Source: Taudactylus pleione (taxonomy: Eukaryota > Chordata > Amphibia > Anura > Myobatrachidae). From it: a stretch of 64,000 nt of DNA. The notes below the pieces were generated by a model. The model was not told the DNA's origin and ran no database searches. It saw only the letters and a program-made list of their open reading frames with translations. Position numbers and translations under genes: made by a program. This document shows positions 11,723-21,500 of the stretch, one piece after another (within the stretch, counting starts at the first letter, position 1; each line of letters starts with the position of its first letter). The stretch covers positions 3,124,001-3,188,000 of the forward strand of contig JAUIMM010000126.1 in the NCBI GenBank assembly GCA_031769625.1, in the 5' to 3' direction.

Positions 11723-12060
11723 GGGGATGTAGTTATGAGACCGGCAGCCACGATACCGCCAGTCTCAATACCGACAAGGAAATCCTGACAAGGGTCTTAA
11801 GATAGGCGTCAAAATAATGATCCCTATCTTAATCCTGACGCCGGAACGCCAGCTCAAACAAGGCGCCCTTAGCGTTAGCCGTGGGGGGGGTTAGGTTTAG
11901 GGAGCGTAGCGGGTTTAGGGGGGGGAAGGTTAGAGTTAGGCACCAACACCCACCCGTTTGCTTTCCCTACTGCGCATGATGCTGGGAAAATGGCAGCGGC
12001 AACTATTTTCCAGGCAATTTTGACAGCACTGATACCGGCGCCAAAGTGATAGGGTGTGCG
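11723..12060. mobile_element. G-rich MITE family ('ggttagg...ggcacc'), copy A
   Basis: Contains the family's signature: a G-rich interior with repeated 'ggtttaggg' and 'gttaggcacc', and arms with 'ataccgccag', 'gacgccgg' and 'tcctgac'. Four other copies lie at about 39385, 52771, 57065 and 63612. The copy at 52771-53249 shows the true ends and an 8-bp target duplication. Ends here are approximate. Confidence 0.65.
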
Positions 12061-12624
12061 GTGTGGGCCCCCCTGGACCCAGAAGCCTGTGGGCTCACCA
12101 ATTAGTGAGGCAGTTTGCTCAAACATAATCCATATCTCAGTGCACAGTGAACAAACCTTTTGTATCTTTATCCCCATGTGCATATAAGAACTGTGCCCTT
12201 CTTTCTTTCTGACCCATAGGTTGTCTGTGTCCTTTGTATCCTCCCATTCTGTATGTACTTTTCCTGAAGCCTCATCCTGTACCAACCGTCAAAGCACCTA
12301 CCACTGACATCTTCAGCAGGCAGGATTCTCACATATGGCTTCCTCTGCAGGCACAGTCCCGACTCCTGTAGATTACCGACGGGGTACGGCGGCTTTCTCC
12401 AGTAATGTAACTGGCCTCATCCCCTGCCTATCGGTGAAAGCCCCCAGCCACACTCAGCAGGCTGGAGTCCTGGACATTCTAGATCCTCTGTGGAGCAGAG
12501 GGTGAGGGGAGGGCGGGAGATCACACTCGCACACTCCTCCCCTTACTCTGCTCTTGGAGCATAAAACTGATTGACAGCACAGATCAGCGCTGCTGACTGG
12601 TCACAGCGTCATGAGGGACCGAGC
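12061..12624. other. Non-coding sequence, nothing recognised
   Basis: Moderately GC-rich with no supported gene, repeat end or RNA. Confidence 0.4.
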
Positions 12625-13139
12625 GTTTTTTTGTTTGAGTCCCCACCTCCAAGTACCGGGTAACATTTGAGCTATATTTGTAGACCTGTGTATTGTCTGT
12701 TATATACAGCCTATTGTGACTTGTGTATTGTTAGGCCGTATGTGGTGTTTAGAGTGTAGTAGGGATGGACATCAAAATGCGATGGTTGCAGACCATCAAT
12801 GTGGTTCTTTCAAAGGCAGTATTTTTACCATTCGATGGAGTTCCGATGGTAACTATTTTTTAGGGGGCAGTAACTGGGCTCAGAGGGGCAGTGACGGGGC
12901 CTAGAGGGGACAGCTACTGGGCATACTGCATGTCACACTGCTGTGCTCTGGCAGAGGAGAGGAGCCTGAAGATGCTTGGAATGGACTGTACTATTGCACA
13001 ACTGCTCTCCAATTTCATCTGAGTTGGTTCAGGTACTTTGTACTACAGTCTGGTGCATTCTTGTGTCTGGCGACACAGGTCTACAAATATAGCGCATATT
13101 TTACCCGGTATTTGGAGGTGGGGACTCAAACAACAAAAC
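12625..13139. mobile_element. MITE with about 68-bp terminal inverted repeats
   Basis: Left arm (12625-12692) and right arm (13072-13139) are inverted copies: 'gagtccccacctcc' against 'ggaggtggggactc', and 'tagacctgtg' against 'cacaggtcta'. The interior carries 'agtagggatggacatca', a fragment of the 10973-11299 family, so another element may have inserted here. Similar end sequences occur near 2570 and 24150. Confidence 0.75.
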
Positions 13140-13140
13140 A

Positions 13141-13585
13141 TTACATAGGCACGAAGCATGTTGGGAGTTGTAGTGTTTCCGTACCCATCCACCCATGATT
13201 TTTGGGAAGCAGTGATGTCTGTGTGTAAAGAACTACAACTCCCAGAGCCACATGCGTACACAGACAGCGCTCCACATAGTACAGCTGGCTGCCCAGGAAT
13301 TCCCGTGCTGTGGGAGTCTGAGCAGGACCTGAGGGCGGCAGCAGGTGCACAGTCCCCTCTATGCATTATATGGTGTCACTGCAATGCTCCATGTATTATA
13401 TGGCAATCACTGCTCTCTGGATTATATGGTGGCCATTGCTTAGTCTCTAAATTATATGGCAGCCACTGAGACGGCATTGCAACGCTTTCTGCCACACACC
13501 CTCAATCAGCTAGCCACACCTTCAGCTTTCCACAGCCTCCCTTCAGTGGGCCTTACCATTACATTCCACCTGTGAACCCTTCATG
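13141..13585. repeat. Repeat with paired ZNF143-type motifs
   Basis: An inverted pair of 'ctacaactcccag'-type sequences lies at 13156-13174 (minus) and 13232-13250 (plus). The first matches the long ZNF143/STAF consensus exactly when read on the minus strand. The rest is short tandem 'ttatatggcagccactg'-like units (about 13365-13470). No gene is visible. Confidence 0.5.
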
Positions 13586-14094
13586 CTCCAGTCGGACAAC
13601 AATTACAAGGTCAGTAGGCATAATAAAAGATACAGTTCATAAATTACATGATCAACTTATTAAGGTTATGAATCACATTCTCTCTGCATTTAACCATTGC
13701 TATCTATCATTTTTATTTATAAACTTTAGGTGAAAGTAAGCATACCTACATTGCGAGATGTCATAGCAGCTACAGTTCATAACTGAAAGCTCTCTACAAA
13801 ACAGTAACCTTTCTGCCAAAGCTCAGTGACATCACAAAGGCTATTTATGATGTAATGCGAACACATGGTCAGTATGCTGTGAAAAATCATCTCCTGCATG
13901 AATTTTACCATTCCAATCTATCGATTAATAATCGTTTTAAAATGTCTCTATCATTTTGGTTAAAATAAGGTTACATTACAAGGTCAGTAGACATAAGAGA
14001 TATAGTTAATAACTGACAGCGCTATAGCAAGTCACATGATCAACTTATTAAGGTTATTAATACCATTCTGACTATAACCATTGCTCTATCTACA

Positions 14095-14345
14095 GATATG
14101 CCCAGCTACATCCTTGCCTGTAGCGCAGCGAAGCGCGCCATGCGTGGAGCGAGGCACTCCCGCGATCGGAGACACGCATTTGGTTCTCCATAGGAATTAA
14201 TGGGAGACGCACTCCCGCAATTGGAGGCACGCATTCGCGTCTCCATAGGATTGAATGGAGACGCACTCCCGCGATTGGGGGACGCGCCACAGCCTATCGT
14301 GGCGCATAGCTTGATGAGCACGCACGTTTCTGGCGATTAGCCACA
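14095..14345. repeat. GC-rich tandem repeat inserted in satellite
   Basis: Three units of about 55-65 bases share 'cgcactcccgc', 'attgg' or 'atcgg', 'cacgcattcg' and 'tctccatagga'. It is CpG-rich, unlike the AT-rich satellite around it. Satellite text ('ttgctctatctac' before, 'ctatcatttttatg' after) continues on both sides. Confidence 0.65.
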
Positions 14346-14769
14346 ATGAACTTGGGCGCATCGGTATCTATCATTTTTATGTACAAAATTTAGGTGAAAG
14401 TAAGCATACCTACATTGTGAGATGTCATATCAGCAGATACAGTTCATAACAAAGTGCTCTACAAATGGTAACATTTCTATCAAAGCTCAGTGACATCACA
14501 AAGGCAATTTATGATGTAACAAGACACATGGTCAGTATAGTGAAGTGAAAAATCATCTCCTGCATTGCCATTGGTATCTATCCATTAATAATTTATTTAC
14601 AATCTATCTCTGTATTTATATTTCTATCAGCTTATCTTAGGTTAAAATAGGCTTACACTACAAAATCAGTAAAACATATTAATAGATAGAGTTGATAAAC
14701 CATTCTATAGCAAGTCACACGATCAATCTTAGGAGGTTATTAATCACATCCGACGTGTATTTCATTAAT

Positions 14770-15103
14770 GGGTACTTGTGTACTTTACGGACTCATTGCA
14801 GAGAGAACCCAAGTGGCCTACACTCATTATTATTATCAATCATGGTAATGTCTAAATCCCCTTCACGGAGAGGACCCTGACGTCATCAGCCAGTGTCCAG
14901 AGTCATTCCTTACCATCCAAGTGGGCATAGAGGGGGAATATAACCTTGCGGCGAGCGTAGCGAGCTACCGAGCCTGCGAGGGGACAACTTTCTTCTTTAG
15001 GTGGGGATGACTTTCGGTATTTCTGTACGTAAAGTACACAAGTACCATTTAAAACATTCATTGTGTTCTATCTGCAATGAGTCCGTAAAGTACACAAGTA
15101 CCC
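14770..15103. mobile_element. 334-bp element with perfect 33-bp terminal inverted repeats
   Basis: 14770-14802 and 15071-15103 are exact reverse complements over 33 bases (ends gggtacttgtgtacttt). Partial complementarity continues inward. The element lies inside the satellite ('tttcattaat' before, 'ataaatgctatc' after). It has no coding capacity and carries a perfect CRE palindrome (tgacgtca, about 14878-14885). The perfect arms suggest a young insertion or strong arm homogenisation. Confidence 0.85.
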
Positions 15104-15163
15104 ATAAATGCTATCAATCATTAATTTCATATATGACATTTAGGTTAAAGCATACCTTACACA

Positions 15164-15320
15164 GGGGCAGATGTATGAAGCTCTGGAAAGTGATAAAGTG
15201 GATAAAGCTCCCAACTGTCATGTTACAGGCTGTGTTTGAAAAATGACAGTTGGGAGCTGATTGGTTGGTCGGTTATCACTCTCCACTCATCACTTTTCCA
15301 GAGCTTCATACATCTGCCCC
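15164..15320. mobile_element. MITE with 'ggggcagatgtatgaag' inverted ends
   Basis: A 157-bp near-palindrome: left ggggcagatgtatgaagctc, right the reverse complement. Satellite text 'cataccttac' and 'attgtgagatgtcat' continues on either side, so the insertion point is exact to a few bases. Related sequences with 'gataaagt', 'ccaaccaat' and 'agctcctaac' cores occur at 20472-20620 and 61500-61672. Confidence 0.85.
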
Positions 15321-15860
15321 ATTGTGAGATGTCATATAAGCAAATATAGTTTATACCCAAGAGTTCTCAACAAAACAGTAACCTTTCTGCCAAAGCTCAG
15401 TGGCATCACAAAGGCTATTTATGATGTAATTCAAACACATGGTCAGTATACTGATGTGAAAAATCATCTCCTGCATGAATTTTGCCATTGCTATCTATCC
15501 ATTAATCTTTTTACAATATCTCTCTCTCTCATCTTGGTTAAAATAAGCTTACATTACAAGGTCAGTAGACATAATAAGAGATAAGGTTCATAACTGACAG
15601 ATCTATAGCAAGTTACATGATCAACTTATTAAGGTTATTAAACACATTCTTTCTGCATTTAACCATTGCTCTCTATCCATCATTAATTTTATATATACAA
15701 TTTAGGTTAAAGTAAGCATACCTTACATTGTGAGATGACATAAGCAGATAGTTTATACCAGGTCAGTAGACATATTAACGAATACAGTTCTATAGCAAGT
15801 CACATGATCAGCTGAATATGGTTAGAAATCACATCCTACCTGCATTCATAATTGCATAGA

Positions 15861-16016
15861 TGCAATGAGTGCAGCTATGGGGCCCAGAGCTCATGCGAGC
15901 CCATCTTACTTGTCAAAGTTACATGTATTATATACATTTTTCACCATTGAGTGGTACATAGGGGCCCTTACAAACCTTTGCTATGGAGCCTTTAAATACC
16001 TAGTTACATCCCTGAC
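15861..16016 (-). mobile_element. Dispersed element ending 'gggatgtaactagg' (minus)
   Basis: Reverse-strand reading starts cagggatgtaactaggta and runs into 'ggctccatagc' and 'aggggcccc'-like segments, as in the short element near 361-420. It sits between satellite fragments. No coding capacity. Confidence 0.5.
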
Positions 16017-16066
16017 TATTGTTATCTTTCATTTAGGTTAAAACAAGCTTACACTATAGTCAGTAG

Positions 16067-16229
16067 CAGTGGCAGCTCCAGAGGTGGAGCTGCAACACGG
16101 TCCAAAATTCAAATAGGAGAGCCACACCAACTGCCAGTGATGTTTGTCAGCATTTGGGGTGACAGTTGGTGGGACTCCCCTATTTGAATTTTGGACCACG
16201 CTACAGCTCCACCTCTGGAGCCGCCATTG
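16067..16229. mobile_element. hAT-like MITE with 8-bp target duplication
   Basis: A 163-bp palindromic element with ends cagtggcagctcc and, inverted, caatggcggctcc. It is flanked by the direct repeat gtcagtag at 16059-16066 and 16230-16237. An 8-bp duplication with CAGTGGC ends is characteristic of hAT non-autonomous elements. It inserted into the satellite. Confidence 0.9.
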
Positions 16230-16244
16230 GTCAGTAGTCATATT

Positions 16245-17242
16245 AACCAGTGACAGTTGCTCAGTGGGGGCTGCAGCATAGACCAACAATAGCAGAGGAG
16301 GAGCCACATAAAACATTACCCTAACTGTACCTTTAAACTTGTTTTTAAAATTGCTTTGGGTATGCCTGAAAAGTAAACTCCCAGGGGATTGGCGCCGTGT
16401 ATCACAGCCGCTGCAGGCGGGACAAAATCAGAGCCTACCTCCTGCATCTGTCCTCACCCCATAACTAGCTAGTAATTTGGTTATTTTGGATTAAGGGCCT
16501 GATGTGGATGGAAAAAGATCAAGGGCCTACTATATGAAGTGGAGGTGTGATCAGTGAGGTGTGGCCAATGTTGTGTGATCATCATGAGGTCCTTGTGTAT
16601 TTCCCTAGATTGTAAGCTTGCAAGCAGGGCCCCCTTACCTCTATGTCTGTCTGTTATTACCCTGTTTTGTTCTATAAATGTTTCCAGTTGTAAAGCGCAA
16701 CGGAATATGCTGCGCTATATAAGAAACTGTCAATAAATAAAAGTCATGATGATGGGCCTATTTTTATATGGAGGTCTGGAGCTGGAACTCCTTCTGCCCC
16801 TTTGTTAATCTGGCCTTGGACGTTCTGCACACGCTATCTCATCCCCGACCTACCGATCCTATTGAAGTCCTCTGCAGAAATAACGTACTGAACTAAAAAT
16901 GCCCATGTGTACGGATGCACAGTGATTCAATAGCTCTGCCGGGTCTAAGCATTTAGCAAATCTTCAGGTGTGTACCCAGCATACGGTAAAATAATGCAGA
17001 GACAGAGGTCGGCATTACACACTTGCACTACACAATCAATAATCCTGAAAACGAAATGACAAGCGCAAAAGACTTGAGACAAAATAATCCAGTGAAGAAA
17101 CACGCTCATCAGCACTAAATTATGTCGTCTCTAGTTTTGCAGTAAAGAGCTAAAATGTGGTAATCTGCTGAAAAGTGAATTGTAACGTGACTGCTGCCAG
17201 AGTAGCGGCATCAGACTGCAGAGAACACCAGCTAAATTGTAA
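16245..17242. other. Intergenic sequence containing a LINE-type 3' tail
   Basis: Mostly unrecognised. Around 16605-16752, 'attgtaagcttgcaagcag' is followed by 'tgtaaagcgcaacgg', 'gcgctatataag' and 'aataaataaa', the layout of the 3' end of many amphibian L2/CR1-like LINE or derived SINE copies. No other feature is supported. Confidence 0.5.
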
Positions 17243-17640
17243 GTCCAGACCCTTCAACATGACCCCTTCCACCAGATACAAAATGCTCTGCTCCTGGACT
17301 TCCCTCTGCATGTATGATTGCTGTCACCTGTGTTGAACTAAACACCCCCATACATCAGCAATTGATTGCAGCAATCATGCATTTGCAATCGATTGTGTAT
17401 AAAAATCTTTCCCTTTTTCAATTGATTGTGGTATCTCTGCAATCGATTGAAAAAGGTAAAGATTTTTATACACAATTGATTGCAAATTGCACGATTGCTG
17501 CAATCAATTGCTGTTGTATGGGGGCCTTAAATTGATGAGAAAGGTGTTTCAACCCAGGTGACAGCAATTATACATGAAGAGGGAAGTACAGGAGCAGAGC
17601 ATTTTGTATCTGGTTGATGGGGTCATGTTGGAGGATCTGT
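17243..17640. repeat. About 400-bp foldback palindrome
   Basis: Left arm (about 17243-17429) and right arm (about 17437-17640) are inverted copies with few mismatches and almost no spacer. Matching blocks include 'aacatgaccccttcc', 'gatacaaaatgctctgctcc' and 'tgtataaaaatcttt', each found reverse-complemented in the other arm. The inner part holds repeated 'caattgattgc' motifs and carries MITE-like 'cccccatac' ends (17344 and 17515). The outer part may be an inverted duplication of flanking DNA. Confidence 0.88.
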
Positions 17641-17930
17641 AAGTCACCCATATTTCTCCTCATACCAATACTATCCATAGGTTCGGTTCATGTTCAGAAC
17701 ATGGGGCCCCAAACTGCAGCACAGTCTCTGCAACTAGACCGCAGACGTGCTCCCCGGTTGTTGGTTATATCACAGGAGCTCGGGTCCTCTGCAGACATGT
17801 CCACTTTCCTGTTGCGGCGACTGTGACAGAAGTGAGGGCCCCATGGTCAAAACTTGAACCCCCATATTAATCGCTTTCATGTCAATATAGCCTTAAATAA
17901 TAGTCCGTTAATAAAGTGACTGTGCCTGGC
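17641..17930. other. Upstream flank of the rad23b promoter, nothing recognised
   Basis: No repeat end or coding pattern is seen. A small palindrome (catgttcagaacatg, about 17688-17702) has no clear function. Confidence 0.4.
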
Positions 17931-18211
17931 TTTGGCCTGTAAATGTGGGATAAGACCGAGCAACGAGTGCTGGCGGCTGTACAAGGAAGGTCACAGGAGC
18001 AGCGTGTGAGAGAGAGCCTGCAGGGACCCCATCCCGCCGGGCGTGCCGTACTATGCAATGTCAGACAGTGATGATGATGATGACTCGTCAGACGCCGACG
18101 CTGTCGCTGAACTCTCGCTGTTCGAGCCCCGCCCCCAGTGCCGTACGTCACCTGTTGGCCCCGCCCATACGCTCGGGACCGGGCGCCTCCCTCCCCCTTC
18201 CTGTGGAGCGT

Positions 18212-18221
18212 GCGCATGCGC
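18212..18221. promoter_or_regulatory. NRF1 consensus site (gcgcatgcgc)
   Basis: Exact palindromic match to the NRF1 consensus in the CpG-rich region, about 300 bases before the rad23b ATG. NRF1 commonly drives TATA-less housekeeping promoters. Binding is inferred, not shown. Confidence 0.6.
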
Positions 18222-18255
18222 GGTGCAGCCCGCGCGCCTGGCAGTGAGCGGAGTC

Positions 18256-18285
18256 ATGATGGCGGCGGCGGACAGGCCGTGCTGA
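18256..18285 (+). CDS. Upstream ORF of 9 codons in the rad23b 5' leader
   Basis: atg atg gcg gcg gcg gac agg ccg tgc tga encodes MMAAADRPC, 267 bases before the main start. It overlaps the YY1-type motif. It would be translated only if the transcript begins upstream of 18256. If so, it could reduce initiation at the rad23b ATG, though the distance leaves room for reinitiation. Confidence 0.3.
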   Translation: MMAAADRPC

Positions 18286-18522
18286 TGAGACAGCGAAATA
18301 ACCGTCAGCTAGAGGAGCGCACGCCCTGGCAGCCGCACAGCGCCGGACGCACGGACAGCACCGCAGCGGGGACACCCTCGCCGCCAGCACGGAGAGAGCC
18401 GGAGATCGGAAGCCGAAAGAGGATCAGACGAACAACCACAGAGCTCCGCTAGGCCGGAACACGGGCCCCGCAACGCCAGCCAGGAGACAGCGGCACCGGG
18501 AGGGTGACAGAGCGCAGCCACC

Positions 18523-18588
18523 ATGCATCTTACCATAAAAACGCTGCAGCAGCAGACCTTCAAGATAGAGATCGACAGCAAGGAGACG
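18523..18588 (+). CDS. rad23b: rad23b coding exon 1 (residues 1-22)
   Basis: ATG in a strong Kozak context opens [18 protein letters not shown], the first strands of the ubiquitin-like domain. The donor is gtgaga at 18589, phase 0. His at position 2 and Ile at position 5 differ from the usual vertebrate residues, but the TLQQQTFKI core is unchanged. Confidence 0.97.
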
Positions 18589-21500
18589 GTGAGAGACGGC
18601 GGGGCCCTGCTGCTGGGGCAGACGGGACGGCGGCCCTGGGTAGGGGGACTCTGTATAATCACCCCTGCCCTCCGAGTCCTGGCGCCCTCATGTGCCTGTG
18701 CACCGGGGCTTTTGTTAGTGTCGCAGCGGCGATGGGGTTAACGGAGCGGGGACGGCGCGCGCCCGTGCTGCTGCTTGTAGGGAGCACGTGACCGGCGGGG
18801 CCGCAGACCACGTGTTGTTTTTGGCTACTTCGTGTGATGTGGCCCTACCCCGCCGATGTGACACTACAAGTCGCAGCATCTACTGTCAGTAGCTGCCGTC
18901 TCTGGACGGGGCCTACCGTAGTGGCACTGACTGTGTACACATGTGGGAGTATGGGCACTGTTTATAGTCCCTCTTGTGTAGGGGGAGACTGCGTGTAGGT
19001 CATGTATTTATCGTGCTATGCGGATGTATCTTATCCCTAAATGCAACATATTGCAAATTAAATTTATATTTTGTGAGTTTCAAAAACTTACACTATTTTG
19101 TGTTATTTCAGTCAGGTTGCCAGTAAGATACCTGCATGTGCGATTGAATCCCAAACTTGCATTGGTTTTACTGAGGAAATTCACACTTGATTGTGAGCAG
19201 ATGAACAGTAATGAAATTCTTTACTTTATGGTAAAGATGTTGGTACACCATGCAGAATCGTTGGTACACCACTCCCAATGAATAGTCAGGCACTTTGTGA
19301 GGTAGCATAATTTGGCCAATAAAGACCTGTCAGTTTTATGGTGAGTTTCTCTAAAAATCTCAATAATGGGATAAATAGAGTGGTGGCGTACTGATGGCAG
19401 GAGTTATAGAACTTGCAGAGGTAAAAAGTGATAGCTTTTTACAAACTTGTATAAAACCACTGAAAAAAATACTATGCACGTTCACACGGTGTGAGTTTCA
19501 TGAAACAAACTTTTGCAAACATGCTCCTAATCGAATTGCCATCTTTGGAGGGAACTCAATTCAGTGCGCTGTTGATGGCGCCAGGAGGGAGTTCCCGTAG
19601 CTATTCAATTCAGCACGCTGTTAGGGCGACTTTAATTTCTTCTCGCAACTTCCTGAGGATTCGAGGAGAAATTGGACTAAAGTGTTAGCCACAAGGCTAT
19701 TTTCCAGCTTAGCACGGCACTAAAAGCCCAGTGGCCGGCACATTAGTCAGAGGGCGGAATTCAATTGATTTCGCGGCCCGCATCTCCCGTCTAAAGTGAC
19801 AGGAGATCGCGGGCCGCTATTCAATTGTGCCAGAATTTCATGCTGATCGCGCCCATAGAGGTCAGGTTTAGCCGCGTAAAGCAGCTAAACCCAACCAAAG
19901 TGCTGGGCGCGATCGCGAAAAGTGATGTTTGGGCGCCCAAACATGTCACTTTTCGCACTTTTCAGCTCTCATCCCCCAGGGGCTGCGAGCTGAAGTGTAG
20001 CGCTTGGCAGGTGATTGCGCCCGACAGGAGCAAGAATAGAATAGCTCCGTCGGGCGCGATAGGGGCTGGAGAGAATTGAATTCCGCCCAGAGAATGACTG
20101 TTCTCACAACGAAACACCCAGGCTAAGTTGCGAGAACCGACATTATCGGACTCAACTTCTAACTGTCGGAATAAACAGTGCGTTGAATTGCATAACTCCT
20201 GGAGCTCCCTCATGGCGCTATCAACAGCGCACTGAATTGAATTTCCCCCTTTGTGTGTAAAATATGTAAGAAATACATGAGATTACGTGAACACTAAACT
20301 TGCATACATTTTAGGAATGGTTTTCTTAAAATGGTAGTTCAATAATGCCGGAAGTACCATGACTGCGAACATATCAGGCACTTAAGGTAGACATTACAAG
20401 TGACAAAACTTAGCATACCGATCACTCAGTGGGCCATTCTGGAACGGCACGGTGCATCGATGTAGATAATTGAGTCCTTGTACTAAGTCTTGGAGATAAA
20501 GTACCAACCTAAAGGCTCCTAACTCACTTTACAGCCTGTGCTTGAAAATTACAGGAGCAGATTGGTTGGTACTTTATCTCAGTCCACTTTTTCTCTCCAA
20601 GGCTTAGTACATAGACACCTAGTTTTCCCCAAATATATGTATGTTGCACTTCAATTAGTTCAAATGCACGTACGTGTAATTCCAGGCATTCAGTTGATTT
20701 AATTTTAGTGCAGCATGTAGGAAATTGATGTCATTTTGTAAATTGATGACCTGGCAATACTCTTCATTTAGTAAATATAGCAAGCTGTACAAATTGTCAT
20801 TTTCTGATTTTTGAGTTTGGTTTTATTAGGAAGCCCTACTCGTACTTCTGGCTGCAGCTAAGGTTCAGAGAGTCTATATTTCCTGGTAACAGAATTAATA
20901 TTTTTGTAACACCTCCTTTAAGAGAGAAAAAGCATTTTATATTAAGGCTTTCTCTCTTGCTGTACTTTGTAAGCATTGCCTTATTGTTAGTGATACTTTA
21001 GGGTTCCCACTAGGCTGTTTTAGCAGGGCACCATGCCCTGCCTGACTTCAAAAGGCCAGAATGTGCCCTGCCCTTTTGGCGGCGTCCCTCTAAAACAACA
21101 TAGCGGGTGCCATCCCCACCTGTAGGTCACTGCAGCGATCACCGCAGGTGAATAGATGCCAGGCACATGCACCCAGCATCTATTCACAGAGACAGGAGAG
21201 CTTGGGGGCAGCCCGGAATGTCCATAAGTGCCAGGCACGCCCCCAAGAGTGTTGATAAGGGAGCGCATCTTAAAAACATGCTCCCTTTTCTCATGACCAC
21301 GTCTCCTTTTTGGGCGCGTGCAGGAGTGCCCCTTTCTAGATCCGGTGCCAGGCCTAGCGTGAACACTGTACTTGTTCATTATACAAGTGCCACTTTAAAC
21401 ATTTCAATTATCACTGGTAGCGGGCCACATTGGGCCATTTACAAGTGAGGTAATGGGAATCGGCTTACAGTGCCCCTTGCTGTAATTACAGGTGTACTCT

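Larger units (their letters stand above)
13586..15860. repeat. Satellite-like higher-order repeat, block 3
   Basis: The longest block of the family in 1396-2520. The 'gtgacatcacaaaggc' sub-unit, or its close variant, begins near 13826, 14490 and 15400; the last interval is lengthened by insertions. Interrupted by a GC-rich tandem insert (14095-14345), a terminal-inverted-repeat element (14770-15103) and a MITE (15164-15320). Satellite sequence resumes cleanly after each. Confidence 0.8.
17931..18522 (+). promoter_or_regulatory. rad23b: CpG-rich promoter and 5' UTR of rad23b
   Basis: Base composition changes sharply to GC- and CpG-rich from about 17940 to 18800, spanning the start codon, as expected for a CpG-island promoter of a housekeeping gene. 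No TATA box is seen. Candidate sites are GC boxes (ccccgccc near 18127 and 18161), a CRE half-site (tacgtcac near 18143), an ETS-type ttcctg (about 18199), an exact NRF1 palindrome (18212-18221) and a YY1-type atgatggcggcgg (18256-18268). The transcription start cannot be fixed from sequence; the NRF1/YY1 cluster suggests it lies near 18200-18300. Confidence 0.75.

Noticed and set aside
17688..17702. Steroid-receptor-like palindrome catgttcagaacatg
   Set aside because: The half-sites are in the wrong order and spacing for the AGAACAnnnTGTTCT consensus, so it is considered fortuitous.
18282..18298. Hammerhead-ribozyme-like core (ctgatgag ... cgaaa) in the rad23b 5' leader
   Set aside because: Only the two core strings match by chance. 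The segment between them is too short for a normal stem II, and no complementary stems I and III could be found in the flanks.
17882..18452. Several overlapping long open frames on both strands around the promoter
   Set aside because: GC-rich sequence has few stops. The frames overlap on both strands, lack domains and are not joined by splice sites to anything.
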